Part shown: positions 1-6,459 of the stretch, piece by piece
Layout of the letters: every line of letters starts with the position of its first letter
Numbering within the stretch: the first letter of the stretch is position 1
Assembly: GCA_021824855.1 (NCBI GenBank)
Contig: JAKAJX010000228.1
Span: forward strand, 1 to 7,958
DNA: 7,958 bases
Source of the DNA: Bacteroidota bacterium
GTDB taxonomy: Bacteria; Bacteroidota; Bacteroidia; Chitinophagales; Chitinophagaceae
Direction of reading: 5' to 3'
Notes under the pieces: model-generated
The model's database searches: none
The model's input: the letters and a program-made list of their open reading frames with translations, nothing else
What the model was told of the DNA's origin: nothing
Made by a program: the position numbers and the translations under genes

Positions 1-1
1 A

Positions 2-646
2 AAAATATTAACTGCCTTTTTTTTAGTATATAGCAATTTTATAGTTATATCTTCTACGTTATCGAGATATGAAACCATCAATAACCGATTATTATCTCCG
101 GCATATATTCCTTTTATTTTAGTGTTCAGCCATACCATTCCATACTATAGAATTCCTTATTGGGTAAAAAGAGAGAAGAATAGAAAAATTAATACAATTA
201 TACACGCTGCAATAATGTTGGCATTATTCATTGGCTTTCAGTATTACCAGTATAAAACAAATGCAGAAACTTATAATAATATTAAAGATGATGGTATTCC
301 CGGTTACGCCGAAGATGTTTGGAAAAATTCGCCTATTGTTCATTTCATCCAAACCGATACTTTACTAAATAAACACTACCAAAAAACATACAGCAACCAA
401 AACTATGCTGTGTATTTATTTACAGGATATGGAACAGAAACTATTCCTGAAAAAGTTAGAACAGAACAAGTAGAAAAATTTTATACAGATAAAGAATATT
501 ATATCATTTGGTTTTTTACCGATGAAAACCCCGATTTACTTACTATTGATGATATAAAAAAACATACACAAATAAAGCAAATAAAGCGATTTGAAGACGG
601 AGCAATTTATTATTGCAATAACAATATTACCACCATTAAACCATAA
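2..646 (+). CDS. C-terminal part of a polytopic membrane protein, possibly a GT-C-type glycosyltransferase (5' end outside window)
   Basis: The frame is open from base 2 to the TAA at 644-646, giving 214 residues without an internal stop, so the gene starts left of the window. A GTG at 122 could be read as a start, but the 40 codons before it encode good membrane protein and should belong to the same product. Hydrophobic segments lie at about residues 2-19, 33-46 and 65-81 of this fragment. Between the first two is an R-Y-E-T-I-N-N-R-L-L-S-P-A-Y-I-P stretch, which resembles the Arg/Pro-rich loop before the last helices of GT-C-fold membrane glycosyltransferases. A soluble tail of about 130 residues follows, with Y-S-N near A-V-Y-L-F-T-G and a final F-E-D-G-A-I-Y. 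I recall similar tails in uncharacterised Bacteroidota membrane proteins, but the enzyme class is an inference and catalytic residues would lie upstream. msrC starts 23 bp downstream on the same strand. Confidence 0.75.
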   Translation, partial: KILTAFFLVYSNFIVISSTLSRYETINNRLLSPAYIPFILVFSHTIPYYRIPYWVKREKNRKINTIIHAAIMLALFIGFQYYQYKTNAETYNNIKDDGIPGYAEDVWKNSPIVHFIQTDTLLNKHYQKTYSNQNYAVYLFTGYGTETIPEKVRTEQVEKFYTDKEYYIIWFFTDENPDLLTIDDIKKHTQIKQIKRFEDGAIYYCNNNITTIKP

Positions 647-669
647 ACATTTTAGTTTGTTATATTTTT

Positions 670-1146
670 ATGGCAGAAGAAATAAATACCATTGCAGGAA
701 GTAAAACAGAACAATACCAATCACTCATTCCGCAAATAAAAAGTTTATTGGAAGGAGAAGATGATTTGGTTGCCAATTTAGCTAATATTTGTGCTGCATT
801 AAAACAACAGTTTAATTGGCTTTGGATTGGATTTTATTTAGTAAAAAAAGAAGAACTGGTGTTAGCTCCATTTCAAGGTCCCATAGCTTGCACCCGCATA
901 AAAAAAGGAAAAGGAGTTTGTGGTACAAGTTGGGAAAAAGCAACTACTATTATTGTTGAAGATGTTACAAAATTTTCCGGACATATTGCTTGCAGCAGCT
1001 TATCTAAATCGGAAATTGTAATTCCAATTTTACATAATAATACCGTAATGGGCGTATTAGATATTGATAGCAAATTATTAAATAGTTTCGATGAAATAGA
1101 TAAAATATATCTTCAACAAATTGTACAATTCATCAACTTCAACTAA
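670..1146 (+). CDS. msrC: Free methionine-(R)-sulfoxide reductase (GAF-domain fRMsr)
   Basis: This 158-residue protein is a single GAF domain of the fRMsr type. The family reduces the R epimer of free methionine sulfoxide to methionine in the cytoplasm, using thioredoxin as electron donor, and so repairs oxidised methionine. All three family cysteines are present: C74 in G-P-I-A-C, C84 in G-V-C-G-T and C108 in G-H-I-A-C-S. Their spacing is the same as C84, C94 and C118 of the E. coli enzyme (YebR), where C118 is catalytic. The flanking W-I-G-F-Y, V-E-D-V and S-E-I-V-I-P-I segments and the terminal G-V-L-D-I-D-S also match. Length is close to the usual 150-165 residues, so the protein looks complete. 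The ATG at 670 begins 23 bp after the preceding stop and ispH follows after 47 bp, which suggests cotranscription. No Shine-Dalgarno sequence is seen. Confidence 0.93.
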   Translation: MAEEINTIAGSKTEQYQSLIPQIKSLLEGEDDLVANLANICAALKQQFNWLWIGFYLVKKEELVLAPFQGPIACTRIKKGKGVCGTSWEKATTIIVEDVTKFSGHIACSSLSKSEIVIPILHNNTVMGVLDIDSKLLNSFDEIDKIYLQQIVQFINFN

Positions 1147-1166
1147 AGCTTTGTACTTGAAGTTTG

Positions 1167-1174
1167 TACTTTTG
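1167..1174 (+). promoter_or_regulatory. Possible -7 promoter element for ispH
   Basis: TACTTTTG matches the Bacteroidota -7 consensus TAnnTTTG and would place a transcription start about 14 bases before the ispH ATG. No TTG lies at the right distance upstream for a -33 element, so the call is weak. The element overlaps the second copy of a 9-bp direct repeat, TTTGTACTT, at 1150-1158 and 1163-1171. ispH could equally be read from upstream with msrC. Confidence 0.3.
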
Positions 1175-1193
1175 ACCCAACTATATTAAAACA

Positions 1194-2426
1194 ATGAAAA
1201 ATTTTGAAGTTCCAAATATCTATCGCAGCAGTCTTATTAGTGCTATTAAAAATAAACGTAAGCAAGAAGATAAACTCAAAAAGAAAATTACCCCAACCTT
1301 TTTAGATTTTGGGATTGTTCAAATTTATCTTGCACGGCATTTTGGTTTTTGCTATGGCGTTGAAAATGCTATTGAAATAGCTTTTAAAACCATAGAGGAA
1401 AATTACGGGAAACGAATTTTTTTATTAAGCGAAATGATTCATAATCCACAAGTAAATGCCGATTTGCAAGAAAGAGGAATACAATTTATACAAGATACGT
1501 ATGGCAAACAATTAATTCCTTTTGAATCGCTCACACAAAATGATATAGTATTAATTCCGGCTTTTGGCACAACATTAGAAATTGAAAAAATATTGCAAGA
1601 AAAAGGAATTCCTACAGAAAAGTATAACACCACTTGTCCATTTGTAGAAAAAGTTTGGAATAGAAGTGAACAAATTGCTTCTAAAGGTTACAGCATAATT
1701 ATTCATGGAAAAGTAAATCACGAAGAAACAAGAGCCACTTTCTCTCATGCCTCGTATCATACACCTACTGTTATTGTGAACGACATGAAAGAAACTATTG
1801 CATTAGCAAAATATATTACCGGAGAAAAACCGGCTGAAGAATTTTATACCGAGTTTAAAGGAAAATATTCAGAAAATTTTGATGTTGCTAAAGACTTTCA
1901 ACGAATTGGCGTAGTAAACCAAACCACACAATTGGCTTCTGATACACAAGCTATTTCAAACTATTTAAAAGAAGTGTATACAAAATATTATCAATTATCT
2001 GAAGTAACTATTAGCGAAAGGTTTGCCGATACACGCGATACTTTGTGTTATGCTACCAACGATAATCAAACTGCTGTAAAAGGAATGTTAGATACAACAG
2101 CCGATTTTGCCATTGTAATTGGAGGCTATAAAAGCAGCAACACTTCTCATTTGGTTGAGTTGTGTGAACAAAAACTTCCCACTTATTTTATAGATTCGGC
2201 TGATAGGTTGCTAAGCAAAGACGAATTAATTGATTGTAATTGGCGAACAAAAGAACAAAAAACTATTACCAATTATATTCCACAGAAAGACATTCTAAAA
2301 ATACTAATTACCAGTGGCGCCAGTTGCCCCGATGCTTTAGTGGAAGCCGTAATAAGAAAAATACTTTCCTTTTTTCCAATAGAAAAAACTATTGAAAATT
2401 TTATTAAGGAATTAAACGCATACTAA
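1194..2426 (+). CDS. ispH: 4-hydroxy-3-methylbut-2-enyl diphosphate reductase, long form
   Basis: IspH (LytB) carries out the last step of the MEP pathway, reducing HMBPP to IPP and DMAPP with a [4Fe-4S] cluster in the cytoplasm. The three cluster cysteines are visible: C53 in F-G-F-C-Y-G-V, C148 in T-T-C-P-F-V-E-K-V and C285 in D-T-L-C-Y-A-T-N. Substrate and proton-relay residues are also in place: H83 in I-H-N-P-Q-V, H176 and the catalytic Glu at E178 in N-H-E-E-T, T244/T245, the S-S-N triad at 314-316 and the S-G-A-S loop at 374-377. At 410 residues it is longer than the roughly 316 of E. coli. About 41 extra residues precede the first cysteine, and about 25 more (within roughly 205-235) separate the H-x-E loop from T244. 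I recall such long forms from Bacteroidota. The ATG at 1194 is kept because the extension is in frame, though a later start cannot be excluded. Transcription should end at the terminator just downstream. Confidence 0.95.
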   Translation: MKNFEVPNIYRSSLISAIKNKRKQEDKLKKKITPTFLDFGIVQIYLARHFGFCYGVENAIEIAFKTIEENYGKRIFLLSEMIHNPQVNADLQERGIQFIQDTYGKQLIPFESLTQNDIVLIPAFGTTLEIEKILQEKGIPTEKYNTTCPFVEKVWNRSEQIASKGYSIIIHGKVNHEETRATFSHASYHTPTVIVNDMKETIALAKYITGEKPAEEFYTEFKGKYSENFDVAKDFQRIGVVNQTTQLASDTQAISNYLKEVYTKYYQLSEVTISERFADTRDTLCYATNDNQTAVKGMLDTTADFAIVIGGYKSSNTSHLVELCEQKLPTYFIDSADRLLSKDELIDCNWRTKEQKTITNYIPQKDILKILITSGASCPDALVEAVIRKILSFFPIEKTIENFIKELNAY

Positions 2427-2435
2427 ATTGGGCAT

Positions 2436-2476
2436 AAAAAAACCCTTTCAAATCAAGTACTTAAAAGGATTTTTTT
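2436..2476. terminator. Bidirectional A/T-rich terminator between convergent ispH and lipoprotein genes
   Basis: The arm at 2436-2448 (seven A, three C, three T) can pair with the arm at 2464-2476 (three A, two G, A, seven T). The stem has three A-T, two G-C and seven more A-T pairs, with one C-A mismatch. It lies between the stops of two convergent genes. The T-run follows the stem on both strands, so it can serve both ispH (+) and the lipoprotein gene (-). Confidence 0.65.
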
Positions 2477-2495
2477 CGTAAGAAATTGTAAATAA

Positions 2496-2678
2496 CTATT
2501 TCTTAGCAGCAGTATCTTTCTTAGTAGAGTCCATAGGCATAGCATGCATAGTATCTGCAGTTGCAGGCTTAGCTGTATCTACTGTAGTTTTTGCTGAGTC
2601 AGTTGCAGCAGGTTTGTTTTCACCGCTGTTGCAAGCTACAAAACCAGCGATAGCCAATAAAGCAATAACTTTTTTCAT
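2496..2678 (-). CDS. Small low-complexity lipoprotein, 60 residues
   Basis: The ATG at 2676-2678 starts a product with a typical lipoprotein signal: M-K-K, a hydrophobic stretch, then F-V-A-C with the lipidated cysteine at residue 16. The frame extends 21 codons upstream, but those codons cover the promoter and add charged sequence before the signal peptide, so the later start is preferred. The mature part (residues 17-60) is almost wholly D, K, T, A, S and P, with recurring D-S-A-K, D-T-A-K and D-S-T-K units and one M-H-A-M-P-M stretch. It looks disordered and has no recognisable domain. Similar tiny lipoproteins are common in Bacteroidota genomes. The function is unknown. The gene lies downstream of der on the same strand but has its own strong promoter, so separate expression is likely. 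Confidence 0.8.
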   Translation of the reverse strand: MKKVIALLAIAGFVACNSGENKPAATDSAKTTVDTAKPATADTMHAMPMDSTKKDTAAKK

Positions 2679-2711
2679 TGTACTTGTTTTTGAGTTTAAA
2701 TTAAATTGCCG

Positions 2712-2742
2712 CAAAGATAGCTTCCTATATAAACTATCCAAA
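2712..2742 (-). promoter_or_regulatory. Bacteroidota-type promoter of the small lipoprotein gene
   Basis: On the minus strand a TTTG at 2739-2742 (-33) is followed after 19 bases by TATCTTTG at 2712-2719 (-7, consensus TAnnTTTG). This places transcription initiation near 2705 and gives a leader of about 27 bases before the ATG. Both boxes and the spacer fit the known Bacteroidota sigma-A promoter pattern; it is the best promoter match in the window. Confidence 0.75.
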
Positions 2743-2761
2743 TTTTAACTATTTTTTATTT

Positions 2762-4075
2762 TTACTTTTTTCTAAAAAATATTCTTACCGGAACACCACT
2801 AAAATTAAAATGTGTACGGAGCTGATTTTCAAGGTAGTTTTTATAGGGTTGTTTAATATCATCCGGATAGTTGGTAAAAAAGGCAAAAGAAGGCACTACT
2901 GTAGGAAGCTGAGTTACATATTTTATTTTAACGGTATTACCGCGTACAACCGGTGCATGGTAAGCTTCTACAGCTTTTAACATTATATCATTTAATTGCG
3001 AAGTGGTTATTTTACGTTGCCTATTAGCATATACTTCTAACCCAACTTCAATTACTTTAAATATTCTTATTTTTTCTATGGCAGAAATAAAAATAACCGG
3101 AATATCGGTAAAGGGAGCTAATTTTCTTTTTAACTCGGCTTCATAGTTACGAGAGGTATTGGTTTGCTTTTCCATTAAATCCCACTTATTTACAAGCACC
3201 ACAATCCCTTTTCCTTTTCTTGCTGCTAAACTAAAAATACTTACGTCTTGAGAAGTAATTCCTTTGGTTGCATCAATTAATAATAAACAAACATCTGCTT
3301 CATCCATTGCATTAATGGCACGAATTACCGAATAAAATTCAAGATCATCTTTTTCTTTATTTTTCTTTCTAAGCCCTGCCGTATCTATTAAAATAAATTC
3401 TTTATTAAACAAATTATAATGCGTATGAATGGTATCTCTGGTGGTACCTGCAATGTTACTTACAATTGTTCTTTCTTTTCCTATAAGCGAATTTAATAAG
3501 GATGATTTACCAACATTAGGCTGACCAATTATGGCAAACTTAGGCAAAGCAGTTTCTGAAAGAACTTCTGCAACATCTTCTTGTTTAATATTATCGGTTA
3601 TAGCATCTAACAGTTCTCCTGTACCACTTCCGCTAATACTGCTAATATTATAAATAGTATCGAAGCCTAATGAATAAAATTCTGCAGCTTCTAAATGTCG
3701 TTCAGAATTATCTACTTTATTTACTACCAAATAAACAGGTTTAGTTGTTCGGCGTAGAAGGTCGGCCATTGCTTCATCTAATTCTGTAATACCAATTGCA
3801 ACATCCACTATAAATACAATAGCATTGGCTTCATCTATTGCAATACGAACTTGTTTTCTTATTTCTTTTTCAAAAATATCGTCACTATCGGGTACAAAAC
3901 CACCTGTATCAATTACGTTAAAAGTTTTACCGTTCCATTCGGTTATACCATATTGCCTATCGCGTGTAACGCCGCTTATATCATCAACAATGGCTTTTCG
4001 TTGTTCCAATAACCTGTTAAAGAAAGTACTCTTTCCTACATTTGGTCGGCCTACTATTGCTACAGTATAACTCAT
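2762..4075 (-). CDS. der: Ribosome-assembly GTPase Der (EngA), double G-domain
   Basis: Der is an essential GTPase with two tandem G domains that acts in maturation of the 50S subunit. Domain 1 shows G-R-P-N-V-G-K-S at residues 9-16, D-T-G-G at 56-59 and N-K-V-D at 119-122. Domain 2 shows G-Q-P-N-V-G-K-S at 184-191, the switch segment A-G-T-T-R-D at 209-214, D-T-A-G at 231-234, N-K-W-D at 296-299 and S-A at 331-332. The C-terminal KH-like domain (about 355-437) ends in the family-typical G-V-P-V-R-I-F-F-R-K-K. At 437 residues it is full length for a Bacteroidota Der. The ATG at 4073-4075 gives the expected M-S-Y-T-V-A-I-V-G-R start. It lies 70 bp downstream of era on the same strand. The two proteins are paralogous at the G-domain level, but the doubled domain makes the assignment unambiguous. 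Confidence 0.97.
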   Translation of the reverse strand: MSYTVAIVGRPNVGKSTFFNRLLEQRKAIVDDISGVTRDRQYGITEWNGKTFNVIDTGGFVPDSDDIFEKEIRKQVRIAIDEANAIVFIVDVAIGITELDEAMADLLRRTTKPVYLVVNKVDNSERHLEAAEFYSLGFDTIYNISSISGSGTGELLDAITDNIKQEDVAEVLSETALPKFAIIGQPNVGKSSLLNSLIGKERTIVSNIAGTTRDTIHTHYNLFNKEFILIDTAGLRKKNKEKDDLEFYSVIRAINAMDEADVCLLLIDATKGITSQDVSIFSLAARKGKGIVVLVNKWDLMEKQTNTSRNYEAELKRKLAPFTDIPVIFISAIEKIRIFKVIEVGLEVYANRQRKITTSQLNDIMLKAVEAYHAPVVRGNTVKIKYVTQLPTVVPSFAFFTNYPDDIKQPYKNYLENQLRTHFNFSGVPVRIFFRKK

Positions 4076-4086
4076 AATATTATTAT

Positions 4087-4119
4087 CAAAATTAATTGAT
4101 AGTATCGTTTAAAATTCAA
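4087..4119 (-). promoter_or_regulatory. Possible der promoter
   Basis: On the minus strand a TTG at 4117-4119 precedes TAATTTTG (4087-4094, matching TAnnTTTG) with a 22-base spacer, inside the 70-bp era-der gap. Initiation would fall only about 5 bases before the der ATG, giving a nearly leaderless message. The region is very A/T-rich, so a chance match is possible, and der may also be read through from era. Confidence 0.35.
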
Positions 4120-4145
4120 CAAATATTTTTATTAATGCCAAACTA

Positions 4146-5015
4146 TCAGTATCCATATTCTTTCAACTGCAATTCATTATCACGCCATTTGGGTTTTACC
4201 TTTACAAAAAGTTCCAGAAATACTTTTTGCTGAATAAAAGTTTCAATGTCTTTTCTTGCCAATATTCCTATTTCTTTTATCATTTTTCCTTTTTGGCCAA
4301 TTACAATTGCTTTTTGCGTTTCGCGATGTACAATAATATCTGCCTGAATTTTAACCAATTTTTCTTTTTCTTTAAATTCATTAATGATTACTGCCACATG
4401 ATAAGGAATTTCATCTTCAAATAATTCATATATTTTTTCGCGAATAATTTCGCTTACAAAAAATTTGGTAGGCAAATCGCTCAAATCATCTCCATTATAA
4501 AATGGTTCACCTTCCGGTAAAAATTCAATAATAGCTTGCAATAATTTTTGAAGATGATGCTGTTGTAAAGCAGAAATTTTTATTATTTTTTTACAGTACG
4601 GTCTATCAGCAAAAAATAATTCGGCTTCTGCAATTTTACCATTTTTAGCTTCGTCAATTTTGTTCAGTACAATAATAGAAGGAACTTTTAAATGTAAAGA
4701 TTGAAAAACAATATCGCATTCATTCAAATCGTCATTTACATCAACAATTAGTAAAGCAAGATCTGCATCTTCTAAAGCATTTTTAACTGCTTGCATCATT
4801 TTCTCGTGCAGTTTATATTTAGCTTCAATAATACCCGGTGTATCTGAAAAAACGATTTGATATTCCGCTGCTTTTGTTAAAAACCCTTTTATACGATGCC
4901 GGGTTGTTTGTACTTTAGGAGATACAATAGCTAATTTTTCTCCAAGTAAAGCATTTAACAATGTGCTTTTTCCTGCATTTGGTTTACCAAAAATATTTAC
5001 AAAGCCCGCTTTCAA
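4146..5015 (-). CDS. era: Ribosome-assembly GTPase Era
   Basis: Era is an essential GTPase that binds the 3' end of 16S rRNA during 30S maturation. The G domain has G-K-P-N-A-G-K-S at residues 10-17 (G1), Q-T-T-R-H-R from residue 36 (switch I), D-T-P-G at 58-61, N-K-I-D at 118-121 and S-A-L at 148-150. The KH domain follows, with V-I-G-Q-K-G-K-M-I-K at about 238-247 and the typical L-F-V-K-V-K-P-K-W-R end. Length is 289 residues, usual for the family. The start is a TTG at 5013-5015: an in-frame stop at 5025-5027 lies only three codons upstream, no ATG falls between, and the product then begins directly with the conserved beta-strand before G1. The tRNA-fMet terminator sits just upstream on the same strand, and no clear separate promoter was seen. 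Confidence 0.97.
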   Translation of the reverse strand: MKAGFVNIFGKPNAGKSTLLNALLGEKLAIVSPKVQTTRHRIKGFLTKAAEYQIVFSDTPGIIEAKYKLHEKMMQAVKNALEDADLALLIVDVNDDLNECDIVFQSLHLKVPSIIVLNKIDEAKNGKIAEAELFFADRPYCKKIIKISALQQHHLQKLLQAIIEFLPEGEPFYNGDDLSDLPTKFFVSEIIREKIYELFEDEIPYHVAVIINEFKEKEKLVKIQADIIVHRETQKAIVIGQKGKMIKEIGILARKDIETFIQQKVFLELFVKVKPKWRDNELQLKEYGY

Positions 5016-5034
5016 AGTATAAGGTTATATGTAA

Positions 5035-5060
5035 AAATAAGAAAAGCCTCTATCGAGGCT
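5035..5060 (-). terminator. Rho-independent terminator of the tRNA-fMet gene
   Basis: On the minus strand AGCCTC (5055-5060) pairs with GAGGCT (5045-5050) around a GATA tetraloop, followed by TTTTCTTATTTTT. The perfect 6-bp stem with a U-rich tail starts ten bases after the tRNA 3' end. It also lies within about 40 bases of the era start, so era transcription needs read-through or a start inside this short gap. Confidence 0.75.
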
Positions 5061-5069
5061 CTAATTTTG

Positions 5070-5141
<72 letters not shown>

Positions 5142-5154
5142 ATGTAATGGGGTG

Positions 5155-5185
5155 CAAATGTAAGCCCAGTAATAATACCATCCAA
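5155..5185 (-). promoter_or_regulatory. Promoter of tRNA-fMet
   Basis: On the minus strand a TTG at 5183-5185 is followed after 20 bases by TACATTTG at 5155-5162, matching TAnnTTTG. Initiation would lie near 5148, a few bases before the mature tRNA 5' end at 5141, as expected for a tRNA gene. The rest of the 5142-5399 gap holds only the fic terminator and A/T-rich sequence with no coding frame of note. Confidence 0.65.
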
Positions 5186-5331
5186 TTTTATTTAAAATGT
5201 TTTTCTTAAGAAATCTATCACAGGAACTATTGCAATAATTATTTCTAAGTTGGCAAGCATTTAAAGATTCTTTTTTAGTACCGTTGCATATTCCTTAATA
5301 TTATTAAGAGACTTTTTCTTTCATTATTTAT

Positions 5332-5374
5332 CTGAAATAAAAATCCTGTGAACTATAAATGAATTTCACAGGAT
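5332..5374 (-). terminator. Terminator of the fic gene
   Basis: On the minus strand ATCCTGTGAA (5365-5374) and TTCACAGGAT (5343-5352) form a perfect 10-bp stem with a 12-base loop, followed by TTTTATTTC. It begins 26 bases after the fic stop codon. A smaller inverted repeat (ACTTAG/CTAAGT, 5379-5395) lies between stop and stem. Confidence 0.75.
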
Positions 5375-5399
5375 ATAAACTTAGTATCTCTAAGTGAAC

Positions 5400-6449
5400 T
5401 TAAAAGTAAGTATTCACAGCAAACTCAAATTGATTAATAAAAATCTTTTTAAAAGCAGAGATGTTATTTTGTTCGTAGAAAATCAACATCGCTTTTTTAT
5501 ATTCAATTGAATCCACTGTCCTAAATGAAATGGGACAATACTTGTTATCAATTAATATTGCATTACTAATAATACGTGCAGTTCTTTTATTACCGTCTGT
5601 GAAAGGTTGTATATAAGAAATCAATACAAGAGCTAATAAGGTTTTTACAAATACGTTTTCCTCTTGATTGATAATTCCACACATTGATGTCAATGCTTCT
5701 CTTATTTGAAATTCATTATCCAAGGGTTTATAGTTTGTTCCGGAAATACCTACTCTATTGTTTCTTACATTTCTTGAAATATTTAACTCCTTAATTAAAA
5801 TACTATGAATGTCTTCAATACTTGAAACAGTTAAAGGCTTTATGTAGCCAGGATTTGCAATAACAAAGTCCAATGCATCTTTATGGTTAAGGAGCATGGT
5901 TGCTTCATCTTTTGTTTTACCATTCGCAGTTTCCTTTTCTTTCAATAATCGTTCTGTTTCTAACAAAGAATACGTGTTACCTTCTATCTGGGATGATTTC
6001 CAACTTAAATCAACAGCCAATCTTTCTAACTCGTTCTTAAATTCAGCGTTACTTAATTTTGAAGAGTTTTTGGTGTATTGGTTCTGTAAACGATCTAAAT
6101 ATTCCAATTCCAGTTTAGAAAATATAGAAACTTTGTTAAGTGTATCATTGATGAGTGTATAATTAAACCCTTTTAAAATCAATCTTTCATCAATTTCCTT
6201 TTTAAAATACTCTTCTACATCAATAGTCCTTAAAATATCATAGGTCTGACTTATTTTGTACTTGGTTCCTTTCAGTTTACCGGTAGCATTTATAAGGTTT
6301 TTCGAAACCAAATCCTGCAATTCTCTTTTAAATGTTGCATAGCTTACTTCAAGGCCCAGACCATCATATATTTCTTTAGATGAGCTGACAGGATGCTGTT
6401 TTATATATCCAATGATTAAATCAGTTTTATCGGATAATAGCTTTGCCAT
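5400..6449 (-). CDS. Fic-domain protein with N-terminal winged helix; catalytic His replaced by Gln
   Basis: Residues 1-70 look like a winged helix-turn-helix, with two short helices around S-S-S-K-E-I-Y and Y-A-T-F-K-R-E-L-Q-D-L and a basic wing K-L-K-G-T-K-Y-K-I. The Fic fold follows at about 130-345. A class II inhibitory helix matches S/T-x-x-x-E-G/N at S152 to G157, with E156 as the ATP-blocking glutamate. The target-docking flap is V-G-I-S-G-T-N-Y-K-P-L. The active-site loop reads Q-P-F-T-D-G-N-K-R-T-A-R at 281-292. Canonical Fic enzymes have H-P-F-x-x-G-N-G/K-R, where His acts as general base in AMP transfer. Here the codon is CAA, so the histidine is Gln, while the F, D, G, N and R positions are kept. 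The frame is intact over 349 residues, so this is not simple decay. The natural activity is uncertain: weak or altered nucleotidyl transfer, or a regulatory role. It is transcribed alone, with a repeat array upstream and a terminator downstream. Confidence 0.88.
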   Translation of the reverse strand: MAKLLSDKTDLIIGYIKQHPVSSSKEIYDGLGLEVSYATFKRELQDLVSKNLINATGKLKGTKYKISQTYDILRTIDVEEYFKKEIDERLILKGFNYTLINDTLNKVSIFSKLELEYLDRLQNQYTKNSSKLSNAEFKNELERLAVDLSWKSSQIEGNTYSLLETERLLKEKETANGKTKDEATMLLNHKDALDFVIANPGYIKPLTVSSIEDIHSILIKELNISRNVRNNRVGISGTNYKPLDNEFQIREALTSMCGIINQEENVFVKTLLALVLISYIQPFTDGNKRTARIISNAILIDNKYCPISFRTVDSIEYKKAMLIFYEQNNISAFKKIFINQFEFAVNTYF

Positions 6450-6459
6450 GATTAGTATT

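Noticed and set aside
122..646. A stand-alone 174-residue protein starting at GTG 122
   Set aside because: The frame stays open to the left edge and the preceding codons encode plausible membrane protein, so it is treated as a fragment of a larger gene.
2679..2741. Longer start of the small lipoprotein (21 extra residues)
   Set aside because: It would place charged sequence before the signal peptide and start inside the promoter; the ATG at 2678 gives a standard lipoprotein.
3825..4070. Plus-strand open frame inside der
   Set aside because: It is the complement of the Der G1 region; the coding sense is plainly the minus strand.
5202..5213. Perfect 12-bp palindrome TTTCTTAAGAAA upstream of tRNA-fMet
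   Set aside because: It is short and A/T-rich in an A/T-rich gap, with no second copy; it may be chance.
5293..5308. Inverted repeat CTTAAT/ATTAAG followed by a T-run on the plus strand
   Set aside because: The stem is almost all A-T and no plus-strand gene ends there.
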